Shown here piece by piece: positions 55,662 to 64,000 of a stretch of DNA of 64,000 nucleotides; within the stretch, counting starts at the first letter, position 1, and every line of letters starts with the position of its first letter. A program made the position numbers and the translations under genes. The notes under the pieces are model-generated. The model saw nothing but the letters and a program-made list of their open reading frames with translations. It did no database searches and was not told the origin of the DNA. Source of the stretch: Actinocrispum wychmicini (GTDB lineage: Bacteria > Actinomycetota > Actinomycetes > Mycobacteriales > Pseudonocardiaceae); contig NZ_SLWS01000001.1 in the NCBI RefSeq assembly GCF_004345645.1, positions 1,429,546 through 1,493,545 on the forward strand. Reading direction: 5' to 3'.

Positions 55662-56546
55662 GTGAGCACACCCGTTGTGAACCAGGCGTGGAAGGCGATG
55701 ACCCGCGCCGAACGCGAGCAGTTCGACGAGGACGGCTTTCTACTCATTCCTGGTGCGTTGAGTGCGGACGAGGTCGACTATTACCAGGCCGCGGTCGATG
55801 GGGTTTACCAGAAGGCAAGCCAGTCCGGCGGACTGGCCGCGGATGGCTCGTTGCATCTGCTGAGCGCGGCGCCGAACTGTCCGGAACTCGCCACTCTGCT
55901 CGACCATCCGGCGGTGTTCGGATATGTGTGGTCCATGCTCGGCTGGAACACGCACGTCTACCATTCGCATATCGACGTGCATCCGAAACTCGCCGAACGC
56001 AAACCGTTCTGGTGGCAGTGGCATCAGGACGGCGGCCGGCAGAACCGGGAGATCGAGACCGATCCGCGGCCGCGGATGTCGGTCAAGCTGGCGTTCTGGC
56101 TGTCGGACGTGTCGCGGCCCGGCCGGGGCAATCTCACTGTCGTCCCGGGCAGTCACCGGACGAACTGGCTGGTCGGCCCGCCCAGCCGCGGCATCGAGTG
56201 GCCGCAGCCGGAGGGTGCCGTCCAGATCACCGTCAACCCTGGTGACGTGCTGTTCTTCGACCGCCGGCTGTGGCACGCCCGGTCGGACAACTACTCGGAC
56301 GTCACGCGCAAGGTCGTGTTCGTCGGGTACACCTACCGGTGGATCGCGATCCGCGACGAGGTCGCCGACCTGTCCGAGCGGCCGTGGTGGAACTCGTTGA
56401 CCCCGGTGCAGCGCCAGCTGCTCGGCACGGTCGGCGACGGCACGGGTGACCATTTTTGGGGACATTTCCCGGACACCACCCCGCTGTACGGTGAACTCGC
56501 CGCCCGTGGCCTGCTCGATCCCGAGCACCCTCCCCTGATTCCCTGA
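55662..56546 (+). CDS. Phytanoyl-CoA dioxygenase (PhyH) family protein
   Basis: A 294-residue non-haem Fe(II)/2-oxoglutarate-type oxygenase. The iron facial triad is visible as HQD in WWQWHQDGGRQNREIE and the distal histidine in LFFDRRLWHARSDNYSDVTRKVVF, whose nearby arginine would bind 2-oxoglutarate. The start FDEDGFLLIPGALSADEVDYYQ is typical of PhyH. It would hydroxylate a small metabolite. The stop lies seven bases before the asparagine synthetase start, so the two form an operon and probably one pathway. Confidence 0.87.
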   Translation: MSTPVVNQAWKAMTRAEREQFDEDGFLLIPGALSADEVDYYQAAVDGVYQKASQSGGLAADGSLHLLSAAPNCPELATLLDHPAVFGYVWSMLGWNTHVYHSHIDVHPKLAERKPFWWQWHQDGGRQNREIETDPRPRMSVKLAFWLSDVSRPGRGNLTVVPGSHRTNWLVGPPSRGIEWPQPEGAVQITVNPGDVLFFDRRLWHARSDNYSDVTRKVVFVGYTYRWIAIRDEVADLSERPWWNSLTPVQRQLLGTVGDGTGDHFWGHFPDTTPLYGELAARGLLDPEHPPLIP

Positions 56547-56553
56547 CCGAATC

Positions 56554-58485
56554 ATGTGCGGCCTCCTCACCTACATCAGCACGACCGGTATCGGGCGAAC
56601 CATGACCGACGCCATTTCCGAGGCGTTGGCGAGTATTCACCACCGTGGCCCGGACGGAACAGGCATTATCAGTGACGACGATGTCGTGATGGGGTTCAAA
56701 CGCCTCTCGATCATCGACGTCTCGCACAGCGACCAGCCGTTGAACTACGCCAATGGGCGGTATTCCATCACGTTCAATGGCGAGATCTACAACTATGTGG
56801 AACTGCGGGCGGAGCTCGTCGCACTGGGCGCCGAATTCGCCACGCGCGGCGATACCGAGGTGATCGTCGCCGGTTATCACCATTGGGGCGAGGCGGTCGT
56901 CCGCCGGTTGCGCGGAATGTTCGCCTTCGTCATTTGGGACCGCCGGGAACGGGTCGCGTTCGGCGCCCGCGACCCGTTCGGGATCAAGCCGCTGTTCCAC
57001 CATGTGGCCGAGCACGGCGTCTACTTCGCCAGCGAGAAGAAGGCGCTGCTGCCGTTCGCGCGGTGGGGCGAGGGCGCGTTGGATCTGGCGTCCCTGTCGC
57101 ACTACCTGACCCTGCAGTACGTGCCCGAGCCCGGGACCCTGCACCGGGACATCGGCCGGATCGGCTCCGGCGAGTGCTTCAGCTACCGGCCCGGCGACGC
57201 CGGCCTCGCCATCCGCCGCTACTGGCGGGCGGAGTTCCGGCCGACCCCGCAGGACCATCCGGCGGAGCTGTACCGGCGGATCCGCGAGGCGCTGCGGGAG
57301 AGTGTCCGGATCCACATGCGCTCGGACGTCCCGGTCGGCGCGTTCCTGTCCAGCGGTATCGACTCGACCGCGGTCGTGGCGCTTGCGCGGGAGGTCAACC
57401 CGCGGATCCTGACGTTCACCGCGGCCCTGGAGGTGGACGGCTACTCGGAACTGCCGGTGGCCCAGGAGTCCGCGCGTCAGCTCGGGGTGACCATGCACCC
57501 GGTGTCGGTCACCGCGCGGATGATGATGGACGCGTTGCCGCGGATCGTCTGGCACCTGGACGAACCCGTCGCCGACCCGGCTCTCGTGCCGTTGTTCTAC
57601 GTGGCCCGCAAGGCGAGTCAGCACGTGACCGTCGCCCTGTCCGGCGAGGGCTCGGACGAGTTCTTCGCCGGGTACCGCGTCTACCGGGAGCCGTTGTCGT
57701 TGCGTTCGGTGAGCGGGCTGCCGACGTCGATGCGCCGAGGTCTGCGGGCCGTTTCGAAGGCGATTCCCCAAGGGGTCAAAGGGAAATCGTTCCTCGAACG
57801 CGGGACGACGCCGATCGAGGAGCGGTACTACGGCAACGCGCGGATGTACACCGAGCAGGAGAAGTCCGTCCTCATGCGACAGTACGACGGCACTGTGCGG
57901 TACACCGACGTGACCTCGCCGCTGTACGCCGAGGCCGTCGGGCTGGACGACGTCGAGAAGATGCAGTACATCGACGTCTACACGTGGCTGCGCGGGGACA
58001 TCCTGGTGAAGGCCGACCGGATGTCGATGGCGAACTCGCTGGAGGTGCGGGTCCCGTTCCTGGACTACGCCGTGTTCGACGTGGCGTCCAGGATCCCGAC
58101 CGACCTGAAGCTGCCGCCGCGTTCGGCCGACACGAAGTACGCGCTGCGCCGGGCGCTGGAGGGCGTGGTCCCGCCGGACATCGTCAACCGCGTCAAGCTC
58201 GGCTTCCCCACGCCGATCCGGGTGTGGCTGCGCGGCGAGATGCACGACTGGGCCGCGCACATCCTGGGTACGTCCAAGACCGGCCACCTGATCGACCTCG
58301 GGTACGTCCGCAAGCTGCTGCACGAGCACCGGCTGGGACAGGCCGACCACAGCCGGAAGATCTGGACCGTGCTGGTGTTCTGCCTGTGGTACGCGATCTT
58401 CGTGGAGGGCAGTCTCGACCCGCGCCCGGAGCCGGCCACATCCGCCCTGCTCACCAAGCCTGTCGTCGGGTCGATGGTGACCTGA
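56554..58485 (+). CDS. asnB: Asparagine synthetase, glutamine-hydrolysing (AsnB-type)
   Basis: A 643-residue class II glutamine amidotransferase. Cys2 is the N-terminal nucleophile (MCGLLTYIS), followed by SIHHRGPDGTG, FNGEIYNY and GDTEVI. The synthetase domain has the PPi loop VGAFLSSGIDSTAVVALA, SGEGSDEFFAGY, and DRMSMANSLEVRVPFLDY. It amidates aspartate, or another carboxylate in natural-product roles, using glutamine and ATP. It directly follows and is coupled to a PhyH-type oxygenase gene. Confidence 0.93.
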   Translation: MCGLLTYISTTGIGRTMTDAISEALASIHHRGPDGTGIISDDDVVMGFKRLSIIDVSHSDQPLNYANGRYSITFNGEIYNYVELRAELVALGAEFATRGDTEVIVAGYHHWGEAVVRRLRGMFAFVIWDRRERVAFGARDPFGIKPLFHHVAEHGVYFASEKKALLPFARWGEGALDLASLSHYLTLQYVPEPGTLHRDIGRIGSGECFSYRPGDAGLAIRRYWRAEFRPTPQDHPAELYRRIREALRESVRIHMRSDVPVGAFLSSGIDSTAVVALAREVNPRILTFTAALEVDGYSELPVAQESARQLGVTMHPVSVTARMMMDALPRIVWHLDEPVADPALVPLFYVARKASQHVTVALSGEGSDEFFAGYRVYREPLSLRSVSGLPTSMRRGLRAVSKAIPQGVKGKSFLERGTTPIEERYYGNARMYTEQEKSVLMRQYDGTVRYTDVTSPLYAEAVGLDDVEKMQYIDVYTWLRGDILVKADRMSMANSLEVRVPFLDYAVFDVASRIPTDLKLPPRSADTKYALRRALEGVVPPDIVNRVKLGFPTPIRVWLRGEMHDWAAHILGTSKTGHLIDLGYVRKLLHEHRLGQADHSRKIWTVLVFCLWYAIFVEGSLDPRPEPATSALLTKPVVGSMVT

Positions 58486-58502
58486 GGCTGCATGATGTGG
58501 GC

Positions 58503-59666
58503 ATGGTGCGGAGTTGGCGACGCCCGATGGTCGGCCGGGACCGGGACGAGACGCATCGCGCGTCCACCCCCTTGGAGCTGCTGTTCGACCTGTGTTTCGT
58601 GGTGGCGGTCGCCTCGGCGGCGGCCGAACTGCACCATGCCCTGGCCGCCAGCCACCTTGGCGCGGGCCTGTTCGGGTTCGCCACGTCCTTCTTCGCGATC
58701 TGGTGGGCGTGGGTGAACTTCACGTGGTTCGCGTCCGCCTACGACACCGACGACGTGCCGTACCGGCTGCTCACCCTGTTGCAGATCGCGGGGGTGCTGG
58801 TGATGGCGGCCGGCATCCCGGAGGCGTTCGAGCACCGCGACTTCACCGTTCCCACGATCGGGTACGTGATCATGCGCGTGGCCATGGTGATCCAGTGGCT
58901 GCGCGCGGCGCGCGAGCACACGGCCGGGCGTCCGGCGGCGCTGCGGTACGCGCTGGGGATCAGTGTCGTGCAGCTGTGCTGGGTGGTCCGGCTGTTCCTG
59001 CCGGGCGTGTGGGGGTGGATCGGGTTCGGCTTGTTCGCGGTGCTGGAACTGCTGGTGCCGGTGTGGGCGGAGTATCGCGGCAACCGGACGTCGTGGCATC
59101 CGAACCACATCGCCGAGCGGTACGGGCTGTTCACGTTGATCGTGCTCGGCGAGTGTGTGCTGTCGGCGACGACCGCGATCCAGACCGCGATCAGCGAGTC
59201 CGGGCTGTCCGCGGCCCTGCTGGTGATCGCCGGCAGTGGGCTGGTGTTGCTGTTCGGGTTGTGGTGGGCGTACTTCAAACGGGACGCGGCGCCCCGGCTG
59301 CGTAACTCGCTGAAGTCCACAATGGTCTGGGCGTACAGCCACTACGCCGTGTTCGGCTCGGTGGCGGCGGTCGGTGCCGGCCTCGGCGTCGTCGTCGACA
59401 CCGAGGCCGGCAAGACCGAGCTGCCGACGTACGGCGCGGCGCTGGCGGTCGCCGTGCCGGTGGTGGTCTACATGGTCGTCGTCGGTTTGCAGCACAAGAT
59501 CATGAACAGGGACGAGCCGGTCGCGCTGCGGTACATCGTGCTGGGCGCGGTGCTGATCCTGGCGGCCGTGCTGCTGCCGTTGCCGGCGGCTGTGGCTGCG
59601 ATGGCCGTGGTCAGCTCGCTTCTGGTGGTGTACGGAGTGGTCGTCACCAGTCGTTTTACACTGTAA
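58503..59666 (+). CDS. Low temperature requirement A (LtrA)-family membrane protein
   Basis: A 387-residue protein with about ten hydrophobic segments. The opening ASTPLELLFDLCFVVAVASAAAELHHALA, then FFAIWWAWVNFTWFASAYDTDD and HIAERYGLFTLIVLGECVL, are the LtrA landmarks. The family was named from Listeria growth in the cold, but its activity is unknown. ATG 58503 lies 17 bases after asnB. The stop overlaps the convergent NmrA-like gene by 11 bases. Confidence 0.9.
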   Translation: MVRSWRRPMVGRDRDETHRASTPLELLFDLCFVVAVASAAAELHHALAASHLGAGLFGFATSFFAIWWAWVNFTWFASAYDTDDVPYRLLTLLQIAGVLVMAAGIPEAFEHRDFTVPTIGYVIMRVAMVIQWLRAAREHTAGRPAALRYALGISVVQLCWVVRLFLPGVWGWIGFGLFAVLELLVPVWAEYRGNRTSWHPNHIAERYGLFTLIVLGECVLSATTAIQTAISESGLSAALLVIAGSGLVLLFGLWWAYFKRDAAPRLRNSLKSTMVWAYSHYAVFGSVAAVGAGLGVVVDTEAGKTELPTYGAALAVAVPVVVYMVVVGLQHKIMNRDEPVALRYIVLGAVLILAAVLLPLPAAVAAMAVVSSLLVVYGVVVTSRFTL

Positions 59667-60465
59667 AAGAGGCGGCGTTGTCGATCGCCCATTCGCGGAC
59701 CGACTTCGCCGGCCGGCCGGTGACGTCCGCCACTGTGGACGTGATCGGCTCTGGTTCGGCAACCATGCCGGCCCATCCGTCGAACGCGGCGGTCAACAGC
59801 GTGGGCGGCCATCCCGCGTCGCGCATCCGCTGTTTGCCCTGCTCGGGGGTGAGTTCCTCGAACCGCAACGCACGGCCGATGACGTCACCGATGGTCTGGA
59901 CGGCGTCGAGTTGGGTCACCAGTTCCGGGCCGCTCAGCGAGTACGACCTGCCCACGTGACCGTCCTCGGTCAACGCGCGGACGCCGACCGCGGCCATGTC
60001 GTACTCGTGGATGTACGGCCGCGCCAGCTTGGCGAACGGCGCGCGCACCACGCCGCTCGTCTTGATCTCGGCGGCGAACTCCAGCAGGTTGCCGGCGAAC
60101 CCGGTCGGCCGCAGGAACGTCCACTGTAGACCGGCAGCCCGGATCAGCGCCTCGGCGTCGTCCGCCCACTTGGCGCCGCCCTCGGACGACAGGTACACCA
60201 CACGCCTCGGCAGTACCTCCAGAACTGCCGGCAGCGTGTCGACGGTGAAGAACGGCCACACCAGGAACACCTTGTCCGCGCCCGTCGCCGCGGCCCGCAC
60301 ACTGTCCACATCGGTCAGGTCGCCGGCCACCACGTCCACCCCGTCCGGCAGCCTGGCCGTTGCCGGCGTGCGGACCAGCGCGCGGACCTCGGCCCCCTGG
60401 GCGACGAGCTGCGCCACTGCCTGCCTGCCGACTTTGCCTGTCGCACCTGTCACGAGGATCGTCAT
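59656..60465 (-). CDS. NmrA/atypical SDR NAD(P)-binding protein
   Basis: A 269-residue atypical short-chain dehydrogenase: TILVTGATGKVGRQAVAQLVAQGAEVRALVRT is the NAD(P)-binding glycine motif (GxxGxxG), followed by AGDLTDVDSVRAAATGADKVFLVWP and TFLRPTGFAGNLLEF. There is no classical YxxxK pair, as is usual in NmrA-like redox sensors or isoflavone-reductase-like enzymes. It lies just downstream of the IclR regulator gene on the same strand. Confidence 0.88.
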   Translation of the reverse strand: MTILVTGATGKVGRQAVAQLVAQGAEVRALVRTPATARLPDGVDVVAGDLTDVDSVRAAATGADKVFLVWPFFTVDTLPAVLEVLPRRVVYLSSEGGAKWADDAEALIRAAGLQWTFLRPTGFAGNLLEFAAEIKTSGVVRAPFAKLARPYIHEYDMAAVGVRALTEDGHVGRSYSLSGPELVTQLDAVQTIGDVIGRALRFEELTPEQGKQRMRDAGWPPTLLTAAFDGWAGMVAEPEPITSTVADVTGRPAKSVREWAIDNAASFTV

Positions 60466-60498
60466 GACCCCACCCTGCAACCTCAACCTAGGTGGAGG

Positions 60499-61272
60499 TC
60501 AATTCCCGCCGACGCGGGTGGTCATCTCGGCGGCGAACCTCAGCACCTCGGCGGCCAGGTCGGGCCATGTCTCGCCGCACTCGGGGTCGCACGAGTGCCG
60601 GAACGTGGCGCTGATCGCGGCGATGGGGCGGTGGCCGTGGTCGAACACCGGCGCGGCCACCGACGCGAACCCCTCGGTCACGTACCCGTCCTCGACTGCC
60701 CACCCGCGACGCCGTTCCGCGGACAGCACGCGACGCAGGGCGGGCAGGTCCCGTGGGCCGCGGCCGGTCCGGTTCACGAAACTGTCCTTGCCCGGGAACA
60801 ACGCCCTGATCTGCGCCGCTGGCAGGTGCGCGAGTATCGCCCTGCCGGACGCGGGCAACTGCGCGGGCAGCCGTACACCCACGCTCGTTACCAGTGACTG
60901 CGGGTGCGTGGGCTGTTCGCGTACGACGTACAGCGTTTCCGCGCCGTGCAGCACGCCCAGGTGAGCGGTGTGCCCGACGCGGTCGGCGAACCGGCGTAGC
61001 AACGGCCGTGCGAGGCGCTCCAGCGGGTCGTGCCGCAGGTACGCCGATCCGACCTCGAAAGCCGACACACCGAGCCCGTAGCGCCGCTCCTCGGGCAGGT
61101 GCGTGACGAAACCGGCCTCGGCCAACTCGGCCAACAGGTGGTACGTGGTCGACCGTGGCAGCCCCAGCTCACGGGCCACGGTAACGGCCGACACCGGCCC
61201 CGGCCGTGCCGCGATCATCCGAAGCACGGCAAGTCCGCGCCGCAGCGCCGGCACATCGCTGCTGCTCACCAC
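60499..61272 (-). CDS. IclR-family regulator, probable histidine-utilisation repressor
   Basis: A 257-residue IclR protein: N-terminal winged helix (GLAVLRMIAARPGPVSAVTVARELGLPRSTTYHLLAELAEAGFVTHL) and a C-terminal effector domain (GRAILAHLPAAQIRALFP; VAAPVFDHGHRPIAAISATFR). It is divergent from hutH, and a perfect 16-base palindrome lies between the starts. Control of the hut genes is inferred from that layout. Confidence 0.87.
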   Translation of the reverse strand: MVSSSDVPALRRGLAVLRMIAARPGPVSAVTVARELGLPRSTTYHLLAELAEAGFVTHLPEERRYGLGVSAFEVGSAYLRHDPLERLARPLLRRFADRVGHTAHLGVLHGAETLYVVREQPTHPQSLVTSVGVRLPAQLPASGRAILAHLPAAQIRALFPGKDSFVNRTGRGPRDLPALRRVLSAERRRGWAVEDGYVTEGFASVAAPVFDHGHRPIAAISATFRHSCDPECGETWPDLAAEVLRFAAEMTTRVGGN

Positions 61273-61288
61273 GGACCCACGCTAAAAT

Positions 61289-61304
61289 GTCTGGGATCCC
61301 AGAC
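61289..61304. promoter_or_regulatory. Perfect palindrome in the hut intergenic region
   Basis: GTCTGGGATCCCAGAC is a perfect 16-base inverted repeat, 17 bases upstream of the IclR gene start and 56 bases upstream of hutH. IclR proteins bind palindromes of this size, so this is the likely operator. Confidence 0.7.
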
Positions 61305-61359
61305 GCAACTCGGGCCGGTCGGGTCGTGCCTGCGGTGTTCGCGCGGACATGATGGGCCA

Positions 61360-62865
61360 ATGGCCGAACCGGTAGCTCTGGGTCCCGCGTCCATCAGCCG
61401 CGCGGACGTGGTGGCCGTCGCCCGTGACGGCGTGGGCGTACGGCTCACTGACGAAGCCCTCGAAGCCGTGGCCCGGTCGCGCGACCACATCGAGCGGCTC
61501 GCCGAAAGTCCCGAACCGACCTACGGCGTGTCCACCGGATTCGGCGCGCTCGCGGTCCGGCACATCCCGCCGGAGCGGCGGGTCGCCCTGCAGCACTCCA
61601 TCGTCCGGTCGCACGCGGCGGGCGCTGGGCCTGAGGTGGAGACCGAGGTCATCCGCGCGCTGCAACTGCTGCGGTTGCGGACGCTCGCGATGGGCCACAG
61701 CGGTGTCAAAGTGTCCACTGTGGAGGCTATGGCCGGCCTGATCAACGCCGGCATCGTGCCCGTCGTGCACGAGTACGGCTCGCTCGGCTGCTCCGGTGAC
61801 CTGGCTCCGCTGTCGTCGATCGCGCTGGCCCTGGTCGGCGAGGGGCAGGTCCGGGTCGACGGCGTACTCAGGGACGCCGCCCAGGCCCTCAAAGAAGCCG
61901 GCATCGCGCCTGTCCAGCTGGCCGAGAAGGAAGGCCTGGCGCTCATCAACGGCACCGACGGCATGCTCGGCATGCTGGTCATGGCCATCCACGACCTGCG
62001 TCGCCTGATGGCCATCGCCGACCTCACCGCGGCCATGAGCGTGGAGGCGCTGCTCGGCACTGACCGTGTTTTCGCCGCTGACCTGCACGCGCTGCGCCCG
62101 CATCCTGGGCAGTCCGAGTCCGCCGCCCGGATGGCCGAGATCCTGAAGGACTCCGAGATCGTCGCCAGCCACCGCGGCCCGGACTGCACGCGCGTGCAGG
62201 ACGCGTACTCGCTGCGCTGTTCCCCACAGGTCCACGGCGCCGCGTTGGACACCCTCACGCACGCGGAACTCGTGGCCGACAGGGAGCTCATGTCGGCCGT
62301 GGACAACCCGTTGGTGCTGGCCGACGGCCGGGTCGAGTCCAACGGGAACTTCCACGGCGCCCCGGTCGCGTACGTGCTGGACTTCCTGGCCATCCCGGTC
62401 GCGGACGTGGCGAGCATGGCCGAGCGGCGGACCGACCGGATGCTGGACGTGGCCCGGTCGCACGGCCTGCCGGCGTTCCTCGCGCACGACCCGGGTGTCG
62501 ACTCCGGACACATGATCGCCCACTACACGCAGGCCGCTGTGGTCGCCGAACTGAAGCGCCTGGCCGTGCCCGCGTCCGTCGACTCGATCCCGACGAGCGC
62601 GATGCAGGAGGACCACGTGTCCATGGGCTGGGCGGCCGCGCGCAAGCTCCGCAAGGCCGTCGACGGCCTCACGACCGTGCTCGCCATCGAGTTGTTCACC
62701 GCGGCCCGCGCGCTCGACCTGCGGGCCCCGCTCAAGCCCGCGACGGCCACCGCTCGGGCCGTCGCCGCCCTCCGCCAGACCGTTCCGGGGCCCGGCCCTG
62801 ACCGGCACCTGGCCCCCGAGATCGCCGCCGCCGAAGAACTCATCCGCTCTGGAGGCATCAAGTGA
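61360..62865 (+). CDS. hutH: Histidine ammonia-lyase
   Basis: Converts histidine to urocanate and ammonia, first step of histidine breakdown (501 residues). The MIO-forming motif is [14 protein letters not shown], with Cys-Ser-Gly rather than the common Ala-Ser-Gly; actinobacterial enzymes are known to use CSG. Other landmarks: [11 protein letters not shown] and [12 protein letters not shown]. It overlaps hutU (GTGA). ATG 61360 fits the family. Confidence 0.95.
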   Translation: MAEPVALGPASISRADVVAVARDGVGVRLTDEALEAVARSRDHIERLAESPEPTYGVSTGFGALAVRHIPPERRVALQHSIVRSHAAGAGPEVETEVIRALQLLRLRTLAMGHSGVKVSTVEAMAGLINAGIVPVVHEYGSLGCSGDLAPLSSIALALVGEGQVRVDGVLRDAAQALKEAGIAPVQLAEKEGLALINGTDGMLGMLVMAIHDLRRLMAIADLTAAMSVEALLGTDRVFAADLHALRPHPGQSESAARMAEILKDSEIVASHRGPDCTRVQDAYSLRCSPQVHGAALDTLTHAELVADRELMSAVDNPLVLADGRVESNGNFHGAPVAYVLDFLAIPVADVASMAERRTDRMLDVARSHGLPAFLAHDPGVDSGHMIAHYTQAAVVAELKRLAVPASVDSIPTSAMQEDHVSMGWAAARKLRKAVDGLTTVLAIELFTAARALDLRAPLKPATATARAVAALRQTVPGPGPDRHLAPEIAAAEELIRSGGIK

Positions 62866-64000
62866 CCGTTCGGGCCGCCCGTGGCACGACACTGACCGCC
62901 CGGAGCTGGGCCACCGAGGCCCCGCTGCGGATGCTGCACAACAACCTCGACCCGGACGTCGCGGAACGCCCCGAGGACCTCGTCGTCTACGGCGGCACCG
63001 GCAAGGCCGCCCGGGACTGGCCGAGCTTCCACGCCATCACCCGTGAGCTGACCGAGCTGAACGCCGACGAGACCCTGCTGGTGCAGTCCGGCCGCCCGGT
63101 CGGCGTGCTCAGGACGCACGAGTGGGCGCCGCGGGTGCTGATCGCCAACTCCAACCTGGTCCCGGACTGGGCGTCGTGGCCGGAGTTCCGCCGGCTGGAG
63201 GCGGCCGGACTGACCATGTACGGCCAGATGACCGCGGGCTCGTGGATCTACATCGGCACCCAGGGCATCCTGCAGGGCACGTACGAGACGTTCGCGGCGA
63301 TCGCGAACAAGAAGTTCGGCGGCTCGCTGCGCGGCACCCTGACCGTGACCGCCGGCCTCGGCGGCATGGGCGGCGCCCAGCCCCTCGCGGTGACCATGAA
63401 CGACGGCGTCGCGCTGGTCATCGAGTGCGACCCGCGCCGCGCCCAGCGTCGACTGGAGACCAGGTACCTGGACGAGCTCGCGTCCGATCTGGACCGTGCG
63501 GTCGAGCGGGTCGAGGCCGCCAAGCGGGAGCGGCGGCCGCTGTCGGTCGGGGTGGTCGGCAACGCCGCCGAAGTCCTGCCGGAACTGCTGCGCCGAGGGG
63601 TCGAAGTCGACATCGTCACCGACCAGACCAGCGCCCACGACCCGTTGATGTACCTGCCGAAAGGCGTGGCGCTGGACGACTGGCCGGACTACGCGGGCAA
63701 GAAGCCGGACGAGTTCACCGACCGGGCCCGCGACTCGATGGCCGAACACGTCGACGCCATGCTCGGCTTCCTGGACAAGGGCGTCGAGGTGTTCGACTAC
63801 GGCAACTCGCTGCGCGGCGAGGCCAAGCTCGGCGGCTGCGACCGGGCGTTCGACTTCCCCGGGTTCGTGCCCGCGTACATCCGGCCGCTGTTCTGCGAGG
63901 GCAAGGGCCCGTTCCGGTGGGCCGCGCTGAGCGGTGACCCGGCCGACATCGCCGCCACCGACCGCGCGATCCTGGAGCTGTTCCCGGAGAACGAGTCGCT
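62862..64000 (+). CDS. hutU: Urocanate hydratase, 3' truncated by the window
   Basis: Second enzyme of histidine breakdown, hydrating urocanate to imidazolonepropionate. About 380 of the usual 550 residues are visible. The start [33 protein letters not shown] is standard, as are [30 protein letters not shown], the NAD loop [15 protein letters not shown], and [12 protein letters not shown] 62862 overlaps the hutH stop, with GGAGG upstream. Further hut genes probably follow outside the window. Confidence 0.95.
   Translation, partial: MTVRAARGTTLTARSWATEAPLRMLHNNLDPDVAERPEDLVVYGGTGKAARDWPSFHAITRELTELNADETLLVQSGRPVGVLRTHEWAPRVLIANSNLVPDWASWPEFRRLEAAGLTMYGQMTAGSWIYIGTQGILQGTYETFAAIANKKFGGSLRGTLTVTAGLGGMGGAQPLAVTMNDGVALVIECDPRRAQRRLETRYLDELASDLDRAVERVEAAKRERRPLSVGVVGNAAEVLPELLRRGVEVDIVTDQTSAHDPLMYLPKGVALDDWPDYAGKKPDEFTDRARDSMAEHVDAMLGFLDKGVEVFDYGNSLRGEAKLGGCDRAFDFPGFVPAYIRPLFCEGKGPFRWAALSGDPADIAATDRAILELFPENES

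Overview
The window is high-GC DNA with start-to-stop gene overlaps typical of actinomycetes. Its backbone follows the gene order of the Mycobacterium tuberculosis Rv3248c-Rv3214 segment: ahcY, tmk, mtrA, mtrB, lpqB, comF-like, hpf, secA, an Rv3235-like gene, a WS/DGAT acyltransferase, rsgA, aroA, an SRAP protein, sigR(sigH)-rsrA, the ribosomal microprotein bL37, pdtaS, whiB1, a diacylglycerol kinase, a small membrane protein and a gpm2-like phosphatase. Together with secreted GH19 chitinase, an NYH-type cyclodipeptide synthase and nickel superoxide dismutase, this suggests a filamentous soil actinobacterium, most likely of the Pseudonocardiaceae. Genus cannot be fixed by eye.

Layout. 1-7.1 kb: end of a mutL-type gene, a methyltransferase, a large membrane hydrolase, ahcY, a PrmC-related methyltransferase and an XRE regulator. 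7.1-18.5 kb: small membrane protein, yjdF, tmk, mtrAB-lpqB, comF-like, hpf and secA; SecA carries an unusually large internal expansion. 18.5-34 kb: FAD oxidase with AraC regulator, Rv3235-like gene, rRNA/tRNA methyltransferase, acyltransferase, pruA, lipoprotein, aroA-rsgA, SRAP protein, hydrolase, TetR/DUF2867 and MarR/SRPBCC pairs with visible operators, and ybaK. 33.7-38.7 kb: redox and signalling block (sigR-rsrA, bL37, pdtaS, whiB1, diacylglycerol kinase).

38.7-46 kb is more accessory. It holds a trypsin-like protease, an orphan cyclodipeptide synthase, a DUF4259 protein, a GH19 chitinase with a DasR-like site, a phosphatase, and a three-gene HTH-TPR/flavoprotein/small-protein cassette. 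Next to the cassette lies a lower-GC scar with a decayed gene. 46-64 kb: sodN-sodX, rmlC, malic enzyme, a PAS-GGDEF-EAL protein, an OpuC-type osmoprotectant ABC transporter, a PhyH-like dioxygenase coupled to an asparagine synthetase, an LtrA membrane protein, an NmrA-like protein, and the start of a histidine-utilisation operon (hutH-hutU) divergent from an IclR regulator.

The regulatory signals are unusually readable. They include a SigR-type autopromoter with a potential two-start sigma factor, a Crp-like box before whiB1, tandem MarR and TetR palindromes, a perfect palindrome in the hut intergenic region, and a hairpin overlapping the yjdF ribosome binding site. No tRNA, rRNA, insertion sequence or CRISPR array was seen. 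The first and last genes are cut by the window edges.
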